Assembly: GCA_002633005.1 (NCBI GenBank)
Contig: NMRA01000030.1
Span: forward strand, 909,164-961,533
DNA length: 52,370 nucleotides
From: Phoronis australis
Lineage: Eukaryota > Phoronida > Phoronidae
Reading direction: 5' to 3'
Both the position numbers and the translations under genes were made by a program. Below the pieces are notes generated by a model. It searched no databases. It was not told the origin of the DNA and saw only the letters and a program-made list of their open reading frames with translations. Positions 12,374-23,048 of this stretch are shown here, one piece after another (within the stretch, counting starts at the first letter, position 1; each line of letters opens with the position of its first letter).

Positions 12374-12616
12374 CAGGGCTTGGAATAACCTATGACAAAA
12401 AAGGATTTTTGTCAGGTAATGTTTCGTTCCATAAATATATAGGTTTTGTGATAGATATATTTTTGTGTTGTAAAATTTAAACGAAATAAAATTTTTGCAT
12501 GAATAAAGTCAAAATAATGATAAAAAGAGATAAAAAGAGGAAACTGAAAATCAAATAAGAGGAAATCGAAACCAAAAAAGAGGAAATCCTCTTCAAGAGG
12601 AAAATTCCAAGCCCTG
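12374..12616. mobile_element. Short TIR transposon (MITE), CAGGGCTTGGAAT ends
   Basis: A 243-bp element starting CAGGGCTTGGAAT and ending ATTCCAAGCCCTG, a perfect 13-bp terminal inverted repeat. It is flanked by the direct repeat AGTCTC (12368-12373 and 12617-12622). The interior is A-rich with AAGAGGAAAT repeats and has no coding capacity. CAGGG-type ends resemble hAT elements. The 6-bp duplication differs from the usual 8 bp but matches the other two elements in this window (40942-43730, 45018-46638). Confidence 0.85.
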
Positions 12617-12622
12617 AGTCTC

Positions 12623-13553
12623 TAACAATAATCGCAGACAAAATTTAACCGGTTTCCCCAGGAAAGTCTGAATCATTAATCAAATGACAAACATTCAAAT
12701 CTTTGTTTGTTCCAGTTTAAAACAGGGGATTTTGTAAGAAAATATTAAAAATAGCAATGTCCAGACACGGATGCAGGAAATGACCAAAGATGACCAGATA
12801 GTGGACAGATGGGGGAACACTTTCCAGTACACTATTCTTGGACCCTCGTCTGGGTCCACCACTGGCAGTTCACGTCACACTTAGGTGGTTTTACCGTACC
12901 ACAGGTCTGGAATAGATACATTCAGACTACAGGTATGTTTCTGCTGATTATTGCTTCTGTCCAGCCTTGCACCTGCGGTGCTGCTCCGGTTGAGCAGGAC
13001 TGAAAATCGTAAGTTTGTATTTGAAAAGAACTTATACATTTTTGGAACATTTATATCTACGTAAATCCAATATTGCATATAAATTTGCATATATATTAAC
13101 AGACTATAGAGGAACTTCCATGTACAGTTTGTGAAATCAATTAAAATCGGTGTTGCAACATTGCTTACCGTGATAGGATTATATACAAATTTCCATTTAA
13201 TCATTCAATGTAATCGAGCCAGAACAAGCCGTATCGCAATAATATTACACACAATAAAATTCGTGCGAATCAAAAATTGAAAAGGGATAAAGCTCAATGG
13301 CTATTGTCAACCCAGAAATGTTCCAGCAAATTTAACAACTTTCAAAATTACTTAATTGTAGGGTGTCAAAATACCACTTTTGGAGGGAATTTCCGTTACT
13401 CACCGCAAAAAATGACAAAGGTGGCACGGCCCACGCAAACCCGCGCACTCGATACAGTGAGTGCTGCCTAATCAATATGTCCTTCCTAAAATTTCACCAC
13501 AACATGTTCAACCAACTAAGCCCGACTACTAAGCAGGTTTCACCACCGGCAAA
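12623..13553. other. Probable 3'UTR and downstream flank of the GPCR gene
   Basis: No open frame with recognisable content. On the minus strand the GPCR stop is at 13556-13554, and a variant poly(A) signal ATTAAA occurs at 13201-13196. A ~350-base 3'UTR is therefore possible. Confidence 0.3.
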
Positions 13554-16500
13554 CTACACATGAACAGGATCTTCGCACTTCCTGTGCCGGTGACTCAACT
13601 GTTCTGTGCTCCCGTTTAAACTGTGGCTGTTCACAAGTTTCTTCAGCTTGTTTGCAGTTGCTTGGAGCACCGGCGTAATCTTCCGGCTTTGAGACCTAGA
13701 GGATTTTACATTCCCAAACGATTGTTCGAGCTGCGCGGATAAAAACGAGACCTCAGAGTCGATGCTGAGTTTTCTAATTTCACCAATGGAGTGCTTGTTT
13801 TCTACAGACGCGTAACTGGTTTCACCGCTGACAGTTTCATTTTCAGGCAATTCTTCACCAACTGCCAAATCATTTTCGTTCTCTTCATCCGTCTCTTCGA
13901 GTATTGTGGGATGTAGCGTCTTAAATTTATTTGTTACGTAATTGTCGCCCAAACCCGTCCAGACTCTCTTGCTCTGGTCGTTATTAGTATTGGGACAACT
14001 TTGGTGCTTTTTTCTCATTTCCAAATCAGGTAAATAGCGACTGAGTGACCCAGTGGTGTGCTGTGTTGATAATTTTGGGTTATCTGTTACTCCTTGTTGC
14101 ATCGTTCTGGATAAAATATCCAAATACACAATATTTGGATTTGCGCTTTTTAGTGGGACATTATGTTCATTCAGAGCAACAACGCCACTGCGTCTTCTCT
14201 TCGGACTACTGTCACTCAAAACAGCGTTCTGATTTCTGATGGTGGGTAAATCATTCTTAGACTCATGCACATCCATCTCAGAGTGACTGGTTGTTGTACA
14301 AAGTTCATTCAAAGATTGCACAGTTGACGAATGGTCTCCATTCACTTGAATCGACAATCCACAGTGATTGAGAGAACTTTTGGCCATTGCCAAATCAGAA
14401 TCCATTACATGTTCAACACGGCCTCGTTCCTCCATTTGCTCGTGTTCCATTGTATCAGGTACATCACTAAAGGCAACATACCTACTGGCAGAGAAAATAC
14501 TTCTTTCATTATCAAAATGTTGCTCATTTCCATATTGCGTTACCGGGCCGTCGTCTTCACATGAATGATGATCACAGAAATCGTCATCGCCCACATCTGT
14601 AAGAAAAGGCTTTCTTCTGGAAATCTGTCTGTAGGAAGACTTGCTGTCTTTCATTTTTAGCGTATACGCAAGCTCAGTGTCTGAATCAGTTACAAAGCCA
14701 GTGCTAGTGATGTCTTTATTTTCTACCCTAGCTAACGATATTCTTCTTTGTTCTGGAGAGAACCTCAGCACATCGACTGAAGGTAATGGCAAGTTTTTGT
14801 TTTCGATATTTTCATGTGAAATCTCAGACATACGAGCACGCCCATGTATCTTGCGTTTTGGAGAACTGTTATGTAACTTGTAATGCATCTGTGGCGATCT
14901 GCTTCTGGCCGGTCTGCCCATGTACGACGGACTGGTAGGTGGTGATACCTGTTGTCTATCTTTTGGGTAGGAGAAATTTCCTGTGTGATAGTTTCCACCA
15001 GAATTCAAGGAATTTGTCATCTGTGAAGTGGGAGAGGAACACATCGATCGTGGTGATATTGGCGGTGACCGTGTGTACTGTCTGTTTGGACTAGTTGTCC
15101 TCGGTCTGTTTGGGGACGTCAACGAACGTTTTTTGCGTGACTTCACAGGAGGAGATGAAGGAATTCTACATTGAAGTTGTAGAAGGTGCATACTGTCCAA
15201 AGTCGTCATTGACGCTCCGTGTTTGCTCACGCGCGTGTATCCTTTGTGACGAAGTGGTGTCGGCGAACGTTGTTGGCAATTGCGAAATTGTCCTGTTTGA
15301 TCCAGCGATTCACAGTTCCTTGCGTGACTTGTTGAGCAAACATCAGGCTTGTTTTTTGACTTCTCCTCTGTTCTTAAGGTTTTTTCACTCGTACGTCCTC
15401 GTTCCTTCACAGAACAAACGTTTGAATTATTATCTAGACTTACCGTCTCCTTCGGGATGCCCGAACTCATATCGTTGTACTTGAGGCTGAAGTCTCTCAG
15501 AGCCGCAATGAAAGCCTCATCGTATCTACTAAAAAAGTCATGAATACTAGGTAAAGTACCTGAGGGTATATCCGATTTCTGAAGTAGTCCAACGTTTGTC
15601 TGACAACAAGCATCTATTTTCGAGGATGAGGATATTGTGGAGTGATTTTTTTTAGTTGACACATTGACCGATTCTTTGCTCTGAGGTACTGCGTAAGGTG
15701 TTGTAGATGGAGTGACTTCAGCAGCCGCAACATTATTGTCTACAATCTCTTTGATATCATCTATGTGACCTGCCACCTTGTCTGTAATATCTTTCATGTT
15801 CAGAATGCACACCTCGACATCAGCAACAGACACAGTGTCAGATTTCGCAGATGTTGACATCCCGTCTTCACATATAGATCCATGAACACGGTTAACGTGT
15901 TGGCCATCTATATCATCCAAAATACGTGTTTTATCATTGACGTCCTGTTCAATGAGTGCATTCGTATCCGTTTTAATAACACGTGCTTCATTGCTTGCGT
16001 CCACATCAAAAGACCCATCACTTTTATTTCTCGATTCCTCAAAACAATTAGAGGACAAATTTGGTGCCTTTGAAGAGGATTGATTCTTCTTAACAGTTCT
16101 GACGTCATCATCTTCACTACTGCCATCAGCTAACTGTATGTCTAGAAGGCAATGTAGACTGCCCTTCCATTGATCTAATTCTTCCTTATCCATGTTTGGG
16201 GTACCTGGTATTCCCTGAGCTGGAACTCCCACAGATATTTTTCTCAACAATTTCTTCACGCTTTTCTGTCTTAGGTTTGGCACCATTATTAGTCCAGGAG
16301 TATCACAGTTAAAGAACTCTTGCTCAAGCTTTTCAGTCACAATACTCACTCTACGGGACCTTGGTGGTTCCACAGTGGCCGCGTCGGACTTTTCACTGCT
16401 GCAACTGTCCCTGATTACAGTAGTCGTGCTGTACTTACGTTTTTCGTTCTCTCTTGACCATGACCCTTGGTCAACTTCAGTATTTGACCTGGTTCTCAAA

Positions 16501-16931
16501 CCGTTACTACTCAAATCGCTATCGTCTGCAGACAGCTGTGAAGCAACACGGTCATTTTTATGTAAGCGCGCGCTTTTTGGTTTCTTTGATTTGCCTGTTA
16601 AAGAATTCATTTCAAATGCTGACTTCCCACCACTTTCTGCGCACACAGTCGACACGGAGCTCCGCGCTCTATCTGTTGGATCCACAAACATGCAATGTTT
16701 TATTCGTTTCAGTATCTCTTTGAAACTTTCATTGAATTTATCACACATCACGATGTATATGAAGGGGTTCGTGCAGCAGTTGGTGAATCCGATACAGTGT
16801 GTCAACAGCATTATAAAGACGTAGTTGGAGCCGAAGACGTTTTCATCGAACAAGCTGATAAGGTTGATCAGGTAAAATGGTGTCCACGAGACAAAGAAGA
16901 AGAGAGCCACAACAACCACCATCTTGGCAAC
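13554..16931 (-). CDS. Peptide-type class A GPCR, terminal exon (TM6-TM7 and ~1050-residue cytoplasmic tail)
   Basis: Residues 280-1404, following the acceptor TACGTCTCCAG. TM6 has the FFFVSWTPFY motif (W295, P297). TM7 has CCTNPFIY (NPxxY variant, residues 334-338), followed by a helix-8-like CDKFNESFKEILKRI. After about residue 357 comes a single uninterrupted tail of about 1050 residues. It is hydrophilic, rich in Ser, Thr, Asp and Glu, with no further membrane segment and no domain I recognise. Residues about 875-923 are a basic Ser-Pro cluster (repeated TSPNR/SPP/SPR). The protein ends PVHV, which fits a class II PDZ ligand (hydrophobic-X-hydrophobic). Most class A receptors end within 50-150 residues of TM7. 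One 3.4-kb open frame with no stop argues for real selection. A variant poly(A) hexamer (ATTAAA on the minus strand) lies at 13201-13196. What the tail does is unknown. Confidence 0.87.
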   Translation of the reverse strand, partial: VAKMVVVVALFFFVSWTPFYLINLISLFDENVFGSNYVFIMLLTHCIGFTNCCTNPFIYIVMCDKFNESFKEILKRIKHCMFVDPTDRARSSVSTVCAESGGKSAFEMNSLTGKSKKPKSARLHKNDRVASQLSADDSDLSSNGLRTRSNTEVDQGSWSRENEKRKYSTTTVIRDSCSSEKSDAATVEPPRSRRVSIVTEKLEQEFFNCDTPGLIMVPNLRQKSVKKLLRKISVGVPAQGIPGTPNMDKEELDQWKGSLHCLLDIQLADGSSEDDDVRTVKKNQSSSKAPNLSSNCFEESRNKSDGSFDVDASNEARVIKTDTNALIEQDVNDKTRILDDIDGQHVNRVHGSICEDGMSTSAKSDTVSVADVEVCILNMKDITDKVAGHIDDIKEIVDNNVAAAEVTPSTTPYAVPQSKESVNVSTKKNHSTISSSSKIDACCQTNVGLLQKSDIPSGTLPSIHDFFSRYDEAFIAALRDFSLKYNDMSSGIPKETVSLDNNSNVCSVKERGRTSEKTLRTEEKSKNKPDVCSTSHARNCESLDQTGQFRNCQQRSPTPLRHKGYTRVSKHGASMTTLDSMHLLQLQCRIPSSPPVKSRKKRSLTSPNRPRTTSPNRQYTRSPPISPRSMCSSPTSQMTNSLNSGGNYHTGNFSYPKDRQQVSPPTSPSYMGRPARSRSPQMHYKLHNSSPKRKIHGRARMSEISHENIENKNLPLPSVDVLRFSPEQRRISLARVENKDITSTGFVTDSDTELAYTLKMKDSKSSYRQISRRKPFLTDVGDDDFCDHHSCEDDGPVTQYGNEQHFDNERSIFSASRYVAFSDVPDTMEHEQMEERGRVEHVMDSDLAMAKSSLNHCGLSIQVNGDHSSTVQSLNELCTTTSHSEMDVHESKNDLPTIRNQNAVLSDSSPKRRRSGVVALNEHNVPLKSANPNIVYLDILSRTMQQGVTDNPKLSTQHTTGSLSRYLPDLEMRKKHQSCPNTNNDQSKRVWTGLGDNYVTNKFKTLHPTILEETDEENENDLAVGEELPENETVSGETSYASVENKHSIGEIRKLSIDSEVSFLSAQLEQSFGNVKSSRSQSRKITPVLQATANKLKKLVNSHSLNGSTEQLSHRHRKCEDPVHV

Positions 16932-17727
16932 CTGGAGACGTAAATAAACGTTACTACAAGTTACGTTTGACACTGTCATGCATGGGGAGAATTTTTTGGA
17001 GGGAGGGGAGGGGGGGCGGTTGATGCAGATCGTTTAGAGCTGTCGCAAACATTGGAAATAATGGTTGTGTTCCCATGCAACACACTACACCCACCAGTGG
17101 CAGTGACCAGACACGGTCTTCCTCGATTTCAGTTGATCGTCAACCGCTCCTCACAGACCTCACACGAGTATAGGAATGCTCTTATTGAATTATCACGTGA
17201 TTTGCTAAAGAGAAATGAAAACAAACATTTTCGGACAATGAATTTGAGAATTATTCAACTAGCGAATTGCTGACATGGGCTTTGTAACAAAGAAACAAAA
17301 ACAAACATGGTGCTTGACAGCCAGTAACCTAATTTCCATATCCCTGAACATTCTTTTAGCGGCATAACTTAAAGTTGCATCTTGCCCTGTTTAGTTGGCC
17401 AAAAGCGAAAATCAGAATCATAGGCATTTTACTCTCATAAAAATATTGTCATAATATCCCTTGCCGTGATAAAATTCTATTTCCGTTAGAACATCGAAAC
17501 CACCAGCGCTTCATAGTATATTTGGGTTGGCCAGCAATAAAACTGCGAATTCGAAATTGACGCATGTACACTTCTTGCGACTTGGGTTGGCAATGGCAAT
17601 GGAATCCTATCATGGTAAGAAATATTACGAGACCTAATTTCTTGAGATTTAAAAGCCTAATTCGGTTTTCGTTTTTCAACCAGCTGAGGGCGAAATGCAG
17701 CTGTGACGTTTTCCAAATATGACCAAC
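16932..17727 (-). other. GPCR intron 2
   Basis: 796 bases between the TM5 and TM6 exons, with a GTTGGT donor and CAG acceptor. A G-rich run near 17010 is the only notable composition. No embedded gene seen. Confidence 0.75.
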
Positions 17728-18136
17728 CTTTCGCTTATTTTCCTCAAACAGCAACCATGAGCTTCGTCTGCCAATTTCTATCTTTTCAACAAACATGAGC
17801 AGATGAAGAGCAATCCTGAGACTTGAATAACATATCACCAACAGCGGGATGATGTACATAGTAACGAATAAAATGATGTGGAACCCTTTCCGAAAATGTC
17901 CAGCATTGTGGGCCTGCGGTCCATGGAGCCAGATATCGATATCGTTATACCTGTCCAGACACAGCTGACGTTCAATGGTTCCGAGATTGCTGTGGAGAAT
18001 GACCGAATAGCTTTTGAAGTAAACAAAGGGCACGCAGATTACAATAGGCAGCAGCCATATTGTCACAATAATGGTAACACGGCGGCACGTACGACTTGCG
18101 TGGAGAGAACTGAATGGGTCGATAACTGCTTGGTAC
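17728..18136 (-). CDS. Peptide-type class A GPCR, coding exon 2 (TM4-TM5)
   Basis: Middle exon of the same receptor, residues 143-279. The acceptor CTCTTGCAG precedes 18136. The first base completes the Arg of the E-R-Y motif (residues 142-144), followed by YQAVIDPF, the standard start of intracellular loop 2. TM4 holds the conserved Trp (W170). ECL2 has C202, the expected disulfide partner of C118. TM5 holds P240 in a FVTMYIIPLLVICYSSLR helix. The exon ends EENKRK and joins phase 0 to VAKMVVVV, as in many peptide receptors. The donor reads AAG|GTTGGT, a GT donor weaker than consensus. Open reading continues past it but loses similarity to GPCRs. Total length of 409 bases keeps frame with both neighbours. 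Confidence 0.88.
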
Positions 18137-20540
18137 CTGCAAGAGAATAACAAAGTTAGGCTGTAGGCAGATCGGACGTCTGATTAAAAGGTAGACCAGT
18201 TGCCTTAAAAAGAGCATTCACAAAGGCGTCTTATCTGCCATGTGCGTTGTAAGTAATTAGGACAACACTGATTTGAAAAAATACAAACATCACGTAAAGA
18301 GGTCGGCGATAGACAAGACGTCTGGCGAGCGTTCATTCATGGGCGGCGCAACACTGAAAAAAGTGGTGGAGGGGCTATAGACCCAGCCCCCTTGTGGTGC
18401 AACGCCCATAGAGTGGCGCAGCACTGAAAAAGTAGGGGCTATACCCTCCGCCCAGCCCGCTATGGTGCGCCGCCCATGTCACATGTGATTTTTTCAGTCG
18501 TTAGATCAGACTCCGTTTTGATAAGACGGCATGTGAAAGTTGTATTAGGACCCTACTTATCTTAAAAATTCAACATCGGAGCAAGTACCTTGTTATGCTA
18601 TACAACGCCGTGAGTTTCAACTCAGTTTAATATCTTAGTAAAAAACTTGTATACTAATACACTGGCGAAGAAATCTAAAATTTAAAAGTGATGACAACCA
18701 ATGTACAAGGGTCGTGGCCTTATGTACATACCGATTACATGATTTGATGTTTAAAAGAACAAATATGTAATATTAAAAGGATACCAAACCAGCTTTTGGC
18801 CTATTAAAAGATATTATAAACGACTTTTCCATCCAGTTTTCTGGATCAAAATAATACTCCGTAACCTTTGACAATTCCTAAAGTATGAAGGAAAATTTGA
18901 ACTCCTTTTAAATTCTGTTAAATGGGCAAGAGTGACCTACGCTTTTAGCGACTGTGGGAAAAGACCGCCCACCAAGGACCGTAATATCCAATTTGTGAGG
19001 TAGGGAGTATGAGCTATGAGATTATAGTTCATTCCTGCCTTTGTCTTTCAAAGTAGATGCCAATGATGAATGAGCAAGTGACAGACCTAGAATTGGTTAA
19101 AATCATCAAAATAGTGTGTGTCTAGCATCCTTTTAAATGTCTCGAAATCATTCATTTGGAACAAAACGACGTAACGGGTCTGCAATATGCACACACCGTC
19201 CAATACAGTCTGAAACCTGAAACATAAATAGCTTTGCAACGAATCCTAGTTAGGTCATCCATCCCTGGTAAATATACATGGTAAATTGCTGATTATATAA
19301 TTGTTCAAATCTCGTGTAAAAAATCTAAATGCTGCTTATGGGATGGACGACATACAGTTGGCTGCAAACAGTATATAGAGGCACATGATGTTCTGTATTG
19401 GACAGACAAAATCTAAGTCCGAGTTTGACGGGATGATTTTATTTACTAATTCCACTTGGAACCTCAGTGAAAACTCTGAATCCTCGTGAGAACCGTGTGA
19501 GAACCGTAAATAGAAATTGCTCCCTTTGATCTTTTCCACGCATGAACATCCAGTTCTTGTTTTGTGTATCAGTATGATCCTTGTCAGTGACTGAGTACAC
19601 TCCTTGAAACAGACTCGGTGATCTGCCTAAAATACTTGATTCTCAAAAGAAAAAGTTAGGAGATGAGGAAGGTCCTTAGTAGCTTAGTAGCTTAGTAAGA
19701 ACTAAACAGTACAACGGCAATCTAGAGACCAGTCGTTTGATTCCCAGTTGAGGTTCCCATTTTTCTATGTTTATCAGATATATTTTACTTTTGGCCAACC
19801 TGAACGTTTATATATTTACTATGGCCGCTGCCTTGACGTCATTAAAACAAATGCAGACTTCAATTAAATTCACATGCGTTGTTGCTCCCATTCATGAAGC
19901 AGATGACATTGTTTTGGTTTTGTTTGAAATAAAGGTTGTTGGCGTACTTATTTTCAATTCTGTTTTGCCAGTAGTGTCATAGAAATTAATCAGTTTTGGA
20001 ATCAAAGTACACCATTTTCCCAATAATTTAGACTTAAATTGTTGCATTATACCGATAGTTTTAATAGTTTTCGTTTCTACATTTTACTTTAGAAAATTTC
20101 TAAGTCGCATTACTCGTGATAATACGGCGATTTCCCTAAAAATTTGTCAGAATTCTGACATAATTATTTCATTTCCAGACATCAAATGGCTAAACCGATC
20201 AGCGCCATCTTGAGGCTTGGGGACGAGGCTGATGTTGCAGAAACATTTTGTGAGGCACCAAAACAATTCGCACAACGCCAACAGCACTACAAAGTCCTCG
20301 CTCTGTTCCTATACCGTGCATTCAGTAAACTCGTAAAATGTTACAAATTTAATGGAGAACCCGAAAACACTCGGACATTAATAAGATCGAATCATTTACG
20401 CACTATGCTTCTCAGTTGTAGATGAAGACAACGAAAAACCACAGATTTAGCAGTTTGGCCAAAGCAACCTAAAATGATTTCCAGACAATCTATATAGGAA
20501 GTGTTTGGGATAATTTGAGAAAGGAATTAACAAAATATAC
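18137..20540 (-). other. GPCR intron 1
   Basis: 2.4-kb intron interrupting the codon for Arg of the ERY motif. It contains the small TIR/tandem element at 18338-18478. Otherwise AT-rich with short, unrecognised open frames. Confidence 0.75.
18338..18478. mobile_element. Small inverted-end element with two ~72-bp internal repeats
   Basis: It begins CATGGGCGGCGCA and ends TGCGCCGCCCATG, a perfect 13-bp inverted repeat. Inside, GGCGCA(A/G)CACTGAAAAA...CAGCCCnnTnTGGTGC occurs twice about 72 bp apart (18342, 18414). A three-unit relative lies at 35326-35546. Immediate flanks share only TCA, so the target duplication is uncertain. No coding capacity. Confidence 0.7.
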
Positions 20541-20968
20541 CTTTCTATGCTGACAGCAATCAAGGTGAGTACGCTGGAGAAGACGAACACCGGCATAATG
20601 TATTGAACAGCAGCACACAAGATGTCGCTGTTGAAGATATTCCACTCCATTGGAGCAACATACTCCATCAACCTCAGCGGCACCACGAACACCGCGATCA
20701 ATATATCACTGACCGACAAATTAACAATATAGTAATTCGTCAAATTGTGCAGACTAGGGTTCTTTTTGACAGTCCATATGACAAGCAGATTGCCGAGTAA
20801 AGCGACGACGATGATGGCGATGTAGAGGATAATGAAGACGATCCGTACTCCAATGAGTTGTGTAAAATCCAAATAGTCTTCAAAGCATGGCTGACCCATG
20901 GAGCAGATGAGCGGTGTAGACAGCAATGGAGTGGTAATGGACCCATTGAGAGTTGATGCCGTCGTCAT
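20541..20968 (-). CDS. Peptide-type class A GPCR, coding exon 1 (N-terminus, TM1-TM3)
   Basis: First coding exon of a rhodopsin-class receptor of the plasma membrane. It encodes residues 1-142 plus two bases of codon 143. An extracellular N-terminus (NGS glycosylation site at residue 8) is followed by TM1 about 42-64 with the GN signature (N60), TM2 about 77-99 with LSVSD (D88, sodium site), and TM3 starting at C118, the usual disulfide cysteine. The ATG at 20968 is the only plausible start. It lies 18 bases after a splice acceptor (pyrimidine-rich, ...TTATTACAG at about 20987), so a 5'UTR exon should lie further upstream. The exon ends SIER at a GTATAT donor (20540-20539). It splices to 18136 and rebuilds the ERY motif across the junction. 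The family resembles neuropeptide receptors; the ligand cannot be named from sequence. Confidence 0.9.
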
Positions 20969-21099
20969 AATTTGTCACTTGAGTAGCTGTAATAAAATTA
21001 GGGATTTTCTCATAAGAGAAATATTAAATTCAGTGGTAGGTCAATGTTGGCTTTCTGTTACAATCCGTAGAAAAGACTCTGTAGACGCTATGTACGACA

Positions 21100-21323
21100 G
21101 GAGGCAGTGTGGCCTGGTTAATAAGTGCCCGCATTCTTTACTCGAGGTCGTGGGTTCGAGTCCCACCCGGTCACACTGCTAAACCCTTGAGCCAGGTTTG
21201 TAGCTCCTCAGCTCGGTTTTAACCATATATTAACACAGCATAAAATATTTCCAGGTGATCAGTGCAATGGGCCCACATGTGAGGCCTGCGCACGTCTGCT
21301 ACAACGTGTAATTTTTATATTTT
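21100..21323 (+). mobile_element. Full-length tRNA-derived SINE
   Basis: A 224-bp element with near-identical direct repeats TATGTACGACA (21089-21099) and TATGTACGTCA (21324-21334), the target-site duplication. The 5' part (21104-21179) is tRNA-like. The 3' body from about 21224 is shared with a second insertion at 26226-26347. The end is A/T-rich. It sits in the 5' flank or first intron of the GPCR, in the opposite orientation, about 110 bases upstream of the coding exon. The family name is not known to me. Confidence 0.8.
21104..21179 (+). ncRNA. tRNA-like head of the SINE (pol III promoter)
   Basis: Ends GCAGTGT and ACACTGC pair as a perfect 7-bp acceptor stem. GTGGG-TTCGAGT-CCCAC forms a perfect T arm, and GGTTCGAGTCC (21153-21163) is a consensus B box. 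The D arm and anticodon arm do not fold well and no CCA-type context or clear anticodon exists. It is therefore a tRNA-derived promoter rather than a working tRNA gene. Confidence 0.7.
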
Positions 21324-21334
21324 TATGTACGTCA

Positions 21335-22579
21335 AGAGACCAAATCCCGAGGCCAACACCCACAAAAACATAAAAATAAACACGATAGCCTGGAACTCCA
21401 AATTCAGTTTCCGGTTTTTGATACGGTTGGGATCTAGATCACAGAATTTTTAAGACCGGCGATTCAGTGCATACTTCTTTCGGTGAAGTCAAATAACAAG
21501 GACGTTGGTCTATGAATCATTGAACGGATACTTCATGGTCATTTATACTACGGAAACTCTCCGATATCAGAACTAACCATTTCCTACACAACAAGTGCGG
21601 AGTCAGTGCCGAGCTTTGGAAACGAGTGTTTACCATGGTAATACGAAGTTACTATTATTAAAATAATCCAAAAACGACGACAGTCTCTCATGAGTACAAA
21701 ACTGTTACAAGAAAAAACCATTCCATTTCATGCATTTAGCCACACAATTCTCACAAGGTTACGACTCTTACTATTAGCCAACTAAACATATCAAAGTAAC
21801 TATTAGGTAACTAAACATATCAAAGACCCAAAAGAATTCTTACCACTAAATTTCCCAGAGCGTTTCCTTGCAGAGCTGTTATCGAAGAACGTTTCAAACT
21901 TGACAACACCACACGACGCCAATTAAGACGACAAAATAAAATACTTTAATAGCATTTTAAAGATAAGGCTTTTTCAAAAACTCCAAACCGAGACTGATAA
22001 CATTGTTTTGGCGCAAAAAGAAAAGCAAATACAATTTCAATAAAATCATTATACTTTAAGGCAACAGATAAGAAATTTACAAAAAGGATTGTTGTGTTGA
22101 AATATTTTAGATTGTGATTTCCATGTTTTATTACTTTGTTTTGGCCTATTAGGCACCCTTTCGGTGAATTAAAGCGACCATAGGAGGCGTATGACATGGC
22201 TTTGGTCGAATACAGGTGTTAACTGCTTCTGCTGCCCAGTCCCCGCCTACTTCACCCCCTTCCTATGTGCCTCCCTCATATTATTTGCGGATGGTCCACT
22301 GCCAGAATATCTTCTTGATCTGTCCGATGTTTTTTAATTTTTGCCCGAATCTGGGTGTTACTGCCCCCCCCCCCCGTTCCGCCCGCCTAATACCCTATGA
22401 AAACGACAACACTATGATTTTGAAGTCGAGATTATTCAATAGAACGACGTTGATACATTCTTGAAGTTTTGGACAACGGTTTGAATACGAAGGGCAAACA
22501 TATAACTTTTTATAGAAAACTCCTTGATGTTGGGTATTTAAAAGTATACTAAAGAAAGCCATTATGCCCTCCCAATTTA
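21335..22579. other. Non-coding, 12-base C run
   Basis: No gene supported. AACTAAACATATCAAAG occurs twice near 21780-21825. A C homopolymer lies at 22364-22375. Confidence 0.4.
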
Positions 22580-22669
22580 TGTTTATCGGTGTGTTCGCGC
22601 GCAATGCGTGAAGATGTACGAGTTTTATTTGGAAACAAAACACGCACCGCGCGCGCACACCGATAAACA
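22580..22669. repeat. Strong hairpin (inverted repeat, ~21-bp arms, CG-alternating base)
   Basis: The left arm 22580-22602 (TGTTTATCGGTGTG then TTCGCGCGC) is complementary to 22649-22669 (GCGCGCGCACACCGATAAACA) apart from two extra bases, with a 46-base loop. The alternating CG/GT tracts could also form Z-DNA. Flanks give weaker extended pairing. The absence of a duplicated flank leaves its origin open. Confidence 0.75.
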
Positions 22670-23048
22670 CAAAATAGGCCAGATAGAAATAATCCCTGAA
22701 ACCGTGTGTCCTTACATTCTCAAGCAATAATGGTGGAAAACTTAATCAGTGTCCCCAAAAAGGTTTGAAACGTTGCCAATCAAATGCCAATGACGTATTC
22801 GTGCAAAATACTAAAGCCTTGTGAAACTCGTAAAATTTGTCAAAGTTTCAACTACAAACTATTAAAACCAATCAAAACAGAAAACAGCAACAATAAAGGT
22901 TCGTTTTGCTTTAAATATATGTTTTAATTAGCAGGCTGTCAACTCTTTCTGTATAAAAAATAGTCCACCATAGCTGATGAAATACAAGGCAATGATGTGC
23001 TCCATTATCTGCACGAAGTAATCAGTATAGTTCGGTAGCAGCCCTTCG

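Noticed and set aside
15095-15484. 129-codon plus-strand open frame and other plus-strand frames between 14.0 and 16.9 kb
   Set aside because: They are antisense to the long GPCR tail exon and have no independent protein features.
21104-21179. Functional tRNA gene
   Set aside because: Acceptor and T arms pair, but the D and anticodon arms do not, and the segment is fused to a SINE body inside target duplications.
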